From Symbiodinium kawagutii (taxonomy: Eukaryota; Sar; Dinophyceae; Suessiales; Symbiodiniaceae), in assembly GCA_009767595.1 (NCBI GenBank), contig VSDK01001885.1, positions 95,079 to 159,078 on the forward strand: a DNA stretch of 64,000 nt, given 5' to 3'. Made by a program: the position numbers and the translations under genes. Below are positions 49,510 through 61,500 of the stretch, piece by piece. Numbering within the stretch: position 1 is the first letter of the stretch; each line of letters starts with the position of its first letter. A model generated the notes under the pieces. It was not told the DNA's origin. It made no database searches and saw only the letters and a program-made list of their open reading frames with translations.

Positions 49510-52500
49510 GTCATACACCACCCGTGTTCCAGGTGTTCCCCCAACAGCTAGTCCCTTCCCAATCCTTCCGAATCAGCATCGACCCATGGAACTGCCCATG
49601 CACCGTTGAGGCTGTCCCACTGCTTGCGGGCAAAGACTGGCACAGAGTGCCTGGGCAGTGACGCCTGAGGCAAACCTGCAGAAATCAATGCCGGTTGCAT
49701 CATCTCAGGAGATGCTTATAGTCGCGCAATGTTTTACTGTACATAGTTTTGCCCGAAATCTATTGCTACACTGCTACACCTATCATTTTCGATCCTCTGA
49801 ATCCTTTACACAGATCTGACCTGAACTCGACCCCTATTTGCCGTGCACTGACTGACTTGCAACATGTTGGACCAATGCTTTTGCATAGTTTGCGGCTCTC
49901 TTTGCAGAGGTGTTCATGTACCAAGTTCGGGGAACATGTAGTTCTGACCAACACCGTAACCCAACCTACTGATGGTGGGGATATGGGGATAATCAACGAC
50001 TAACCAATGCTTGAGATGCTGCCAAGTATCAGGCATGGTGCTAGTCAAACATGGTCAAACCACTGAGACCCAACTCAGTGAGCACCTCGCATTGCCAGCT
50101 TTTTGACCCGTACCCTGATTTGTGTGGAGTGGGGCTGGCGGAAACATCTCACTTAGCCATTGACTTAGCTTCACTTCGCTGCAGATCTCCCTGATTTCAT
50201 GGAGGACCAATGGTGAGTAGGGTCACCTGGTACTAAGATTGGTGAAGAACAATCAACCATCCTTGATAGGGAACACCCAACAATCAATGGTGGCTGATGG
50301 AACTTGCTCCCAGACTTCCTCAGGCAAGTCATCGGCCGACCGCGATGAGGTGCCCCAGAGGGAGCGGCAAAGTCCCAAGCTCCGTGCTGCTCCAGCGCTT
50401 TCCTTTCATGTTGGGTGGCCCAGTGACTGCGACACATCGATGCCCTGGAACCCCTCCAAGTGAAGGGAATTTTTCAACGGCCAAGGCCTTCAGTGAGGTT
50501 TTTTTGGCTGAAGAATTGTCCAGTTGCTGCAGGTCGCACTTCAAGACGGAAGACATAGACATCCTGGCGCGAAGATATACGGACAAGCAGGGTGTCGGAG
50601 CCTTACAATGCCTTGAATCGGTTGCCCAAACCGTTGCCGTGGATGAACCGTACATGGCAACAGATTGTTCGTGACTGCTTCGAGTGGATGGCACAAAGCT
50701 TTACCGCATGTCTAGCAACAACAAAAACACCACCTGCATCGTATAAGAAGATCCAGACAGGGCATGACATGGTCCCTCAGCCTTGGCTGCTCAGACGGTG
50801 CACCTGCATGCGCTGGAGATGGATGTCTTGGAGATCATCGAGGCACAAGTTCTCAACATAGGACATGGGTAGCCGAGGCAAATGGGTTGACTGCTTGAGC
50901 TCATTGAAGCTTTTGAGGAGCCAATCATAGAACTCTGAAAAGCCTCGCGCTTTCTGAGAAGTCCTTGGCACAGCAAGTAGCGCAATGCCGCCGTCATTGT
51001 GTCCTTCCCACCGCCACCCTCATCCTCGTCATCATCAATCATCACCATCATCATCACCACCGGCATCACCAGCATAACCGCCTCATCATGTTCATATCCT
51101 TTTTGTTCCGCAAGCATATGAGTCCCTTCGACTCTCTCTCTCTCTCTCTCTCCATCGCCATCTCGTCCCTTCCACTGATTTAGGTATTTTTCTGTCCCTG
51201 TTGGGGATTGAGCGGGCAGTTCCTTGATCGTACTCACCCACACCCCCTGAGGGCCACCGGACTGTCATTCTGCAGGCCAATCGAGCCGAGGAAATCTCAG
51301 CAGGTGTGGGGTGGCAACCATGATGGGGTTTGGTGACCGTGACCCGTTGACCAAACATTCGCTGGGCGCAACTCAAGGGGTGATGCCAACGGCGACTTAG
51401 TAGTTGGGCCTATGAACCATCTATTTCTGCAGGGATCGCGGAAGGATCATCTAACTGGTCCTTGAGGGTTATGTAACAACAGCAAACAACCGTCCTAATC
51501 AGTCCCCTTGGAAAACATCAGTGTTTGCTTCATATCGCCTGTTTTTGGGCGGCCTTTGGGAACTCACAAAGGGTAGCATCATGTAGCATCCAAATTTAGG
51601 ATGCTTTCGGGTAGGGTCAATTCTCAACGCCATTGACGTGAACATCCGGCAACAATGTGGCCAACACTTTTTGCTGAGTTATATTGGGCATTGATCCACA
51701 ACAGCGTGTGTGCTGAAGGATGCTATATGGTTTTGTTTGAGAATAGTCGCACCCGTTTATAACCCATGCCATCCCAGCCAGACCCATTATATGAATAGCA
51801 TTTCAACATTATAGGATCTTGCCAGAGGTATCAAGGACCGCAATTGATTTCAGAGTTCTTTGGATTCATACTTTTGCGGGTGTTTTTCAAGTATGCTACC
51901 TCTCATTTCCTGGTGGGATCTTCCTGGGTGGTGCAGGCGTCTACAGCGACCAAGATGAAGATGATGAAGTCCCTTGTGCACTGGAGGCCCCTATTACTTG
52001 GACCCAGGGTTGTGTGCGTCGTGGGGTCTGTTGGCAGACGACTGATCCATTGCAAACCTGAGTTCGCCCAGTTCGTTGGTGGGCCTCCCGCTATGGCCAC
52101 GCTCGCAAGATCTAACGGTCATGAAGTCGTCAGCACCATATTCTTGCTGGTGGCTGGTGGTTTTTTGACCTTAAACAGATTCTATTTCCCTAGTCTTTTC
52201 ATATGGGGTTATAACCACCAACCAGTATTGTTTTGGCATTGATCCTTTCCGTATGAATCATCACTGCAACCGCTGTTGTAGGACTTGGGCCGGATACTGC
52301 AAGATGTGAATTGCATAGCCTAAATTTGAAATTATTGCCTCTCTCTATCTATACATATTCTGACGCTTGTCGATCTTCCCCTCTCTCTGCATCTGTTTCC
52401 CCTGACAGATACACATCCGTCTATCTATCATTATCTATCCACTTGTTTCTCTACCTAATCATCTATCTCTTGACTCTTGACCTATACCTATTTGCCTGTG

Positions 52501-55500
52501 TATCTGCACATGTATGAATTCATTTGTTTATTTGTTTTGTCTCTGTCTATCTAGTCTAATCCAAACTACTCCAATCTCATTCAATATAATCCATCCATCC
52601 ATATATCCAGCGAGATCAACAAGCTATCTGATGCCAATCTATCCATCCATCTACCTAGCTATTTGTCCGCTTGTCTGCGTGCAGTGTGCAGCTTTGGCCC
52701 GGCAGCTGCGGCTGTCACAGCTGGGCGCTGCCAGGACTCAGTGTCACAAGCGTCCCGAAGCTCCAGGCCCTCGAGACCCGTGGCAGCCCCAGTGAGGCTC
52801 GTCGCTGGAAGCGTCGGTGGCGCCCTGCTCTGTGTGTCTCAGGTGATGTGTTTCGGGATGTCTTGCGAATGTCAGAGATTTTGGAGGTATGTCTTGGAGG
52901 TATGTCTTGAGGTATGTTTCGTTGGCATGCGGTTGAAGATGCAAGTCTTACTACCCTCGATCCTCTTGAAAAGCACCACATCCATCCCACCCAAATGCCG
53001 TGTTGCTACGGATGGGTTTGCTGAAGGGTCAGAGGCCAACTGGGTAGATTTTCATGCAACATGTGGTGAGGGCAGAGAATCTGCAGGGAGCCAGGTGGCC
53101 TTTGCCCAGGGTTATACACTGTTTTGGGTATATATGTTTTGCGACGGCCCAGTCATGCGGAGATCCACTGATGTTCAAGAACCAATGCTCAGCTTGGCTG
53201 GTTGGTTTATTTTTGTTTGTGTTTGGCCTAATTCTCTCCATGCTTATTTGCCCATAGTCGGAAAGTCATGGAATTCCAGGATGTATGAACTACGGAGCCA
53301 TTCGATGATGCTTAATGGTTGATGCTGGTGGCTGTACAGGAATGGTCGGCGATGTTAAATCAGCACCTGAACAGAACCAAATCATGGATAGGACTAAAGG
53401 TGTGGGCCTTTTGCATCTCGTCTCTCAGCCTGGCTGAGACAGACCTCTAGTCGACGATGGAGAGAGAGATAGTGCTGGTTAAGCTTCGCTGTGCTCCTGG
53501 GGTTAAGCTTCGCTGGTTCTTAGCACTGGACGCTCAGCTGATGGTCGCAGCCTAAGGTGAGCTCCACCGAAGAGAGGAGCGCCTGCCGCCGGGGGGATCG
53601 GCAGATGACCCTAGCAGCTGACCCCCGGTGGCTCGTGGCGTCCCGACAGGAGGCGATCTGCCAGCGGCTCGCGCTCAAGGCAAATTGGTTGGCGTCCAGC
53701 GATGTCCCAGGGATCCGGAGGGACCCGGGACGTGATGACCTGGCACTATGAACACACAGAATTGCAGGCGAGTGTTGGTTGATGTTGGTTATAAAGATTT
53801 TTCATTATTTGAGTATTATATTGGTGGTTGATGATGGTTATCACATGTTATCACTGCCTGTTATTGTCGGTTATTGTTGTTGTTCATTGGTATTTTTTTT
53901 GAGTTTGTTGATGATTGTGGTTCATTGTGGCGGGCAACCACGCTTGCTGGTCTTTGTTTAGTTATTGTTGATGAAGGTTACCATCATAGTGCAGCCTCAT
54001 CGGAAAACAATGGAACCCTGAACTCCCTGTAGGGAGCTCGATTTCCCAGGGGTTGTGTTCAGCATCTGTAGCTGGAATGTCGGATGTACTCCAGTGGGTA
54101 GTGTGTTTTTCTTTTGGGTAGGTCATGATTTCAGATGAGCATCCTTCATAGGCTATCATGCCCTTGCTGATCTATCTATCTCCTATCATGTCCTTGATGT
54201 ATCATGCCCTTGTTGGTTGGAAACAACTCACGAACCCATCAGCGGCAAACCTTGGGTCTCCTATCTCCCTGGTATCTCCCCACTGATGGCAGGCCGCAAA
54301 CCGCGCCTCTCCGGCGGCAGCCCTTGGTCCCTCGGCGTTGTCCAGAGCTACGTTGCTACATCCCTTGGTAACAAGGGGAGGTTGGTATTGACCAGCAACG
54401 GCATACTTGATGCATTTTTATTGCCGTGGTATTGGCCAAAATCATATGAACATACACATTTTTTGGGAGTTTGTTAGTGGTAGCTAGCAACTCCTCCGTG
54501 CTTGCGATGTTGCCAATTACCGCGATACTCGTTCTCTTGCCCATAGCCTTTAAGGGCTCAGTAACCTTAGACAAACCAGGAAACAGACAGGATCAGATAG
54601 TGAAGAGCGGTGCCCTATGTAATTCGGTGCCATGGTTTTCCAGCGGCTTGGCTATCTTTTGGTGGCCCTGGCAGCCACAGATTGCTCAGCAGAGACATGT
54701 CAGAAGCGAGGCTCGGGCACTTACCCCACGGCTCGAGGTGTTTCCTTGCTGCAGGCCGTGTCCCGCAACAAATCAGCAGCCAAAAATGCCACAGCTGCGG
54801 ATTTGCCCAACAGTTCCGCTACAGATTCCATCGAAGAAGCAGCTCCTTGTAGCAACAGTTCCACTGTCCTGGGAGATGTTCTTAAAATGGCAGATACAAT
54901 TGGCGATGTGATTGAGTCAGCCCGGCAGCAAAACAACACTGCCGGGAATGAAACGGGCTACCTTTCGCCCGAACAGAACCTGAGCAACACCAGTGTCGAG
55001 GGAGTGAACTACTCCGTGGAGCCTGATGAGGAAGTGATCCCCCCAGAGCCGGAACGACCATATGAGGCCGCAGTCTCCAATGGCAGCCAAGACAGCAGTG
55101 TGGTGAAGGTTCATCCTATCAAAGGTGCTTCCCCAATGCCTGAGCCTGATCCCCAGACACTGACTGATGCCATGAAAGATTGCATCATGGCTGATTGGGG
55201 GGAATGGTCCGACTGTCTGACTGACAATGCCAACGGCTATGCCGGGCCACACCAGCAGCGGGAGCGGTCCATCGTCCAACCATACTTGTCGGGAGGCGAG
55301 CCATGTGGACTGACCATGGAAGCTCGAACCTGTCAGCTGGTAAGTGCAGCTAATACCCTTGTGAACTTGGCATAAGCTACCAGCTTCAGCCACCAGCCCC
55401 GCTGCTCTTCGTACCTCGTAAACAAGACGAGGTGCTGATGATGGATATCACCGCAGCGAATGGAAAAAAGTCAGTTCAGCTTCCTGTTGCTTGAGTTGAG

Positions 55501-58500
55501 AGATGAACAGGCTTGCCAAGAAGCTTAAACAACCGTTTTGCTTTGCGTCTTTGCTGACGCTCAGGTCAGCATATCTATAGATCAGGCAGGCTGCTTTGTT
55601 CGTGAATGATTTTCACCTTCACTTTTCGTAAGTTACATGGCCGGCCGGCCCCAGTGCGATATGATTGTCGGACAGGGTAGAGCTTGGGGGCCATGCTCAC
55701 TGAGGTCTTTACATTTCTATAGAGGCAATAGATCCGCGGTGCAGATGGTCCTTTGTAACTAGACAAAGTGAGATGTACATATATCATCATGTTTGATTTA
55801 TAATATGCCTAGTGCATTGCACATTTTTTTGCTTACACATAAATATATGCTTGTATTTCTAAATGTTTGTGTGTCGATATTTGGCCAGCCATGTTGAGCC
55901 ATACATCACTATCCTTGCTGCGATTGGTTGCACGACTGCGCCACAGGTCCTTGCGAAGATCGCGTCCGCCATGCGGAAACGGGGCCTGAGGCAGCTGCGG
56001 CCGCTGCAATCGGAAGGACATGCCGACCACTGTGGCACGGATACTGTAGGTGCCACCTAAGCAAAGCTTGTGAGTCCCAGTGATCCAACTAATCCATCCA
56101 TTTCATGAAGTCAAGTGCTCACTTTTGCAGAATGTTGCTGCTGGTTGTTGGTTGTTACCTGGTTGTTGGTTGTTGCTGCTGGTTGCTAGGTCACTGACAA
56201 CCACGAACCAGCCGCTTGCGCACAACTGTGTCCCAGGCTGCCTGAACGCTTCATCGACTTCGACCGACTGCGCAAGGGAGTGGGAGATACCCAGGGGACG
56301 GCATTGGGAGCTCCAGGTATATAGCTGGTGGCAGTTGGAGTTTATAGATGTAGTATCAGTGGTAGTTAGATGGGCATGTGCCAAACTAGTGGTACCCTAA
56401 AAAACCTATGTTTTCCCGGTCAAAGGATCATTTTTGGTGGGTTGTTGGTGACCCAATCTTGGCACATACCCAGGTGAGTTGGTCTTGGCATGATACTGTT
56501 GTAGGTAGGTTATACTTAGGTGAGTCCTGGGATGATACTGATCAGCCAATATGTTAATTAATGTTCCACCAAACTTGCAGCAAAGCCAACACGCAAACAC
56601 AGGCAGAAAGCAGAAACAAGAGACATCAAGAGACCACATGAGCGGACAAGCACTGGGGGTCCCCAAAGGACACGCACCGAAGCACTGGGCTTGCCGGAAG
56701 CAGCATGCAGACCATGACGAGCGGTGTCCATGAATACCGTGACTATCCATCATCATGATTATATAGAGTCAAAGACTTAGTGCATTCCAGCATGACTATA
56801 GAACCACTGTCAGTGATCAAACTGGATGATTATTTTCAGCTACTGTGAAGTTCTACAGTGAGCAATCAGTACATAACCATTGCGAACATGAACAATGATG
56901 ATAATCATGCTGGTTTGATTGATATGCAGCCCATAACTTGATTGATCACCTTTACGTACCAATAGTGAATGATGTATGATGATTATGATGTGCGACTTTT
57001 TGGGTGCGCAGGGTTTAACAATCAGCAGATCGTCAGATTCCCACGTTACACCCCGGTTGCGGCGTGTTCAGTGAGCCCTTGCAGAATTCCATGTTAACCT
57101 CGAGGTGTGGTCAAGTCATCCCCTCAACCCGTGATTTGTCTTTCAAAGATTTCCTGACATTTCATTGATAATGATATGTTGGATGTTGTTTCATTAATTA
57201 TGCGGGTGCATCCGGCAATTCTTTGTTGCTTCCTTGTTATTGCATCAAGGTTGCCGCTGATCAGGTTTGCGCACCAGCATTTTTGAAGGTGGTTTATTCA
57301 ATACATCATTTTAAATGAAACAGTGTACCATCCAATGCCATCATTCATTGGATCATCCCATCAATTGATTGGATAGGTAATTCCCATCATTATTGATTAT
57401 TCCCATCATGATCAGTTATTCTTCTGGTCAGCTACCTTTTTGATAATTAGATCATCCCGTCATTACGGACATGTTTTGATGCTGTTTGGTCGCTGGGGTG
57501 TTCCCACCTAGTCGCTCAGGTGGTGGCTGCCGGGCAGATGCGATCCACGTGGGGATCATCCAGCGTAACGAAGGGGGTGGGTAGGTTGGTGGGTGGGTTT
57601 GGAAGCGGGTGTGTTTCTTGCAACCCGCAGCTCCTTCCCTTGGAGATCTTCTAAGTTCCCTTGACACAGCTATGCATTTGAACTTGCAGTGTGGGATTCC
57701 TTTCTGGATCGTTGCTGGCTCGAACCTCACCATGTCAAGATGTACCATGATGAAGCGGCAAGAACCACCATTGACCACCATGATATATATATATATATCA
57801 TAGGTAAATGCTCACAATATACACAAAAAGATCTATGCCATTGAAATCATTGGTGTGTGATATACATTTACACTGGCGGGTTGGTGGGTGGCCCGGTGAC
57901 CAAGGCTGACGATTCTGGGCTTGGACCTCCAACGTGATGAGTCCGCGGGCCTGAGAAAACGTCGAACAGCACCATGGCCTTCCCCAAGCCATCGGGCGAT
58001 AGCTAAGCATAGGGGGGTTGGCATTGGCACATGGAGTAGTTAACCAATATGGCAATGGGTCAATATTAACCAACCAATCATGGTGGATAATAACCAAACA
58101 ACTAGAGGGAAAACAATCGTTAATGATAGGGGAACCAGGGGTACAGGGTTTTGACCCACAGCCATATACTGCTGAATGAATAGTGCTGTCATGGTGAATT
58201 CATAGTGCTTAAGCAGCTACTGTTAATTGGCACATGGTTCGCATCATGATTGAGTAATAGTGCTTTTTTTAGCACGATGAAATGGTATATCCACGAGTGG
58301 TCTATCACGATCTATCGTGGCACAGGGGTGCCCATCAATGACAAACATGGGTAACCTAAGGCCTCGACGAAACCATGGGGGATTATTTGGATTGGGGGTG
58401 TCCAGATCAGCTGTTGGCCCCCTTTCTCCCTCAAAGGGGTGTTCAATGTAGAGCTGCTCCACCAGCCCTTTGACTTCCCCACCTCCAACCGAGAGCACCT

Positions 58501-61500
58501 CTGGGTGTCAGAGTGCCATCGGTGGAACCGCCGAAATCTCTTAGGTTGGAAGTCCTCGAGAGGGCTTACAGCTCAATAGGCCCAGGCCATCCTTCGTCCA
58601 TGTCGGACGATTTGCAAAAGACGCAATCATGTTGTTTGGTGTAAATGTTTGGCAAATGAATCACGGCTACTACTTAACTAATCAATGTTGGTACAAAATG
58701 GCATCAACATTTTTAGGGTGGGGTGTTTTTTTCGTTTGAGGACGGCTGGTCCTGCATTGTCAAGAGCTGGACTGATCTGGATTTAATCATGAATGTTTAT
58801 GTGTTTCTAATTTCCCAAGAACCTTTTGAATTTTTTCCTTCAGGTTAGAGTCACGAGGTTTGGTGATCTCAGCTTCCAGCGGTAGCTGGATTTGGCAGGT
58901 GATGCTGCGACTGATCCTCGGAACTTTTTTCGCTACCGCGACTTCTGCAAGGATGTTATTCGACTGGAGGACGGGCAGCACATGAAGACTGGTGAAGACG
59001 TTGAGAGAGAAACTCGAAGCAGCATGGATGTTTCATGATATTTTGTACGAACATTGCCACCTACTACCATGTGCCCTACGTGCCATCATTCATTATTCAT
59101 TGCCCCTTGGTAGGGTGTGAAGAAGCCTTGAACACAGGTGACTATGTTCTCCTTCACCTTTAAGTGTTCAACAGCATGAATCACCATTAGTGAACGATTA
59201 CTGTAAGTATTATAAACCCACCAGTAGCTTTCGATCAGCAATGCCAATGCTTATTATGATGTCCTTAACCATCAACTATGAAGAATTCTTCACCCTACCA
59301 ACCACTGTTCTGAACCACCGTTCTTCACCATTGGTGCCTGACTCCGCCATAAAACTCATGGTGTTTCATCTCATTTCATCACCCCTGTCTCAGCCGATGC
59401 GCCAGGCAAAGGCTGCCCAAAAGGCGGACAGCGGGAGCCAGAGGCCATGGCTGGGACCTGGTGCAGGGAGCTGCGCCATGGGTGGATGGTGATTTTCGAG
59501 CAGGGGCCACGGCCAACATGGATGAGTTTGGTCCGGGCTGTGGGGACCATGGCCACCTTTTCATGAGAATAGCCATGTGTACCAAGGTGCCTAAGCATAT
59601 CAAGGGCAGGTTGCAGTCGAAGAATCTTGGAGATATTGCTTCAACGGTGAGGTTCAGAGGTTGTCAGGCCCGATCACCACAGCTCTTGGAAGTCATGGAC
59701 GGCATGAAAGTTCCTGCGTCTGACTGGCACCGGGGTTCAAAGTTCACCGCGGGAGGTCCTCGGCGAATTCACGTTTGACACGGCTGGTGAACATCATCAA
59801 GTCCAAAGCAAGGCAGGACCGGGCTGCTCAGCCTCCACGTTCTTGGCCCTGCACGGAGCAACAATTCATTCCCGAGAGGACCCTCAGGATCATGATCATC
59901 ATGAATCATCATGATCATCATCAATCATCGTCATCATGACCTACCTTTTGCATCCTTTTGCCGCAACCATCACCATGATCCGTCATAAATCAACGGTAGA
60001 TACGGCCGCAGAAGATAGTGGTAGCACTCCCGAAATTTCCCAGCATGCGGTTTCGGAAGCTTCAAGAAGCTACACGAATTACCCGATGCGGCGCGGTACA
60101 TAAACTAATGGATAGTAGTGCTAAAACAGCGCTACTAGATGCTACCAGAAGTTCTGCCATGGATAGGTTTATGATCCTTGATGAACGTCTAACAACATCA
60201 GCAACTTGGTTTATCCCTATGTAGAAACAGCTGAAGTATTGGAATCAATCTCTATGCTTGAATTGATTACGCGGAGCTGCCACAAAGGTATAGCCAGTGT
60301 GGCAGCTGCAAATCAGCGTGTGTCAGGCAGCTGGTGCTATTTATATAGCTAACTTCGGGCAACAGAATACAGAGGCATGACCACACATCACGAACGGTTA
60401 TCACTCATGAGCCGGTGATCAACCATAATTCACATATAAAGACACATTGAGCTATGATATATTTTATTTACATTCATATGAACTAATCGTTACTAACAAT
60501 ATGGTCATCACTAAAACTATTCGTTGGCTCATTGACTGACTATTGTTTAGCACACAATTCATCCTTATTACCTCATCATTCACTGACTGTTACTTCTGAA
60601 TCATGGTGATCATCATGGTGATCCATACCATTAACTCACTGGCTACCATTAATAGTAACCGTGCGGTGGTTTCTCAAAGTAGGGGATCCCAAAAGCGGTT
60701 CGTCTATTAATGTTTATGACCAATAAATGATACCTTTTGGGATGATTTGGGAGGTCCCCAGCTTGAGACCCACCCCTACTGTCATTTCTCACATGGTGAT
60801 ACATCAGCCAACATCAAATCCATCATTAACTATCTAACTATCACTCATAAATCATAATGATCATCCTACTGATCCATACTATTAACTCACTAGCCATCTT
60901 CAAATAATAATCACTAGCTATTGTTTATCACTAACTAATCATCTTTAACCATACTATTAACTCACTAATTAGCTATTTTTTTGTCACATGGTGATCCATC
61001 AGCCTTCACATCCATCGTTAGGTCCCGGAGACTGGAGCTCTACGATGCCTTTCTGGAGCGCAACCGTGGTGGGATCCGTGGACGCGTCCGTGTGGAGCTG
61101 AGGATGGCTAACTGCAACCCTTCAGAGACGGGCTCACTGGGGACAGTACCCTCTGGTAATGTGCTTACCCAGTACCTTCTGGGACAGTACCTTCTGGTAA
61201 ACTATCATTGAGTACCCTCTGGTAAACAGTACCCTCATTTTGTAGTACCATCTAATCTAGTTTCCCAGAGGGTAGTGGAAAACCTGATTCGCAATGGATA
61301 TGTTGGATTGTGCTGAATATTTTATGATATGTTCATGTTCTGATGGTGTTTTTTGATACGTTCTTTTTTTGACGTGTTGACTGTTGATCAATTATTTTCA
61401 AGTTGAACTTGATTCTTTTGACATATCAACGGGGATCGGACATTTTTGGATAAGCATCGACGTACAAGCGGACAGATTAAGACAACACTCAGATTATGTC

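Noticed and set aside
49233..49661. Poly-Met, poly-Asp and poly-His open frames
   Set aside because: Translations of the ATG microsatellite.
56248..56316. Reading of this exon as ERFIDFDRLRKG, which would resemble another DFD loop of the repeat gene
   Set aside because: Its phase does not fit the neighbouring repeat-gene exons, whereas the other frame (CVPGCLNAS) continues the TSP1 gene in phase 0.
58787..58981. Minus-strand frame of 64 codons (LPLEAEITKPRDSNLKEKIQ)
   Set aside because: Overlaps the plus-strand exon with the FRYRDFC motif, whose splice phases fit the repeat gene; treated as antisense shadow.
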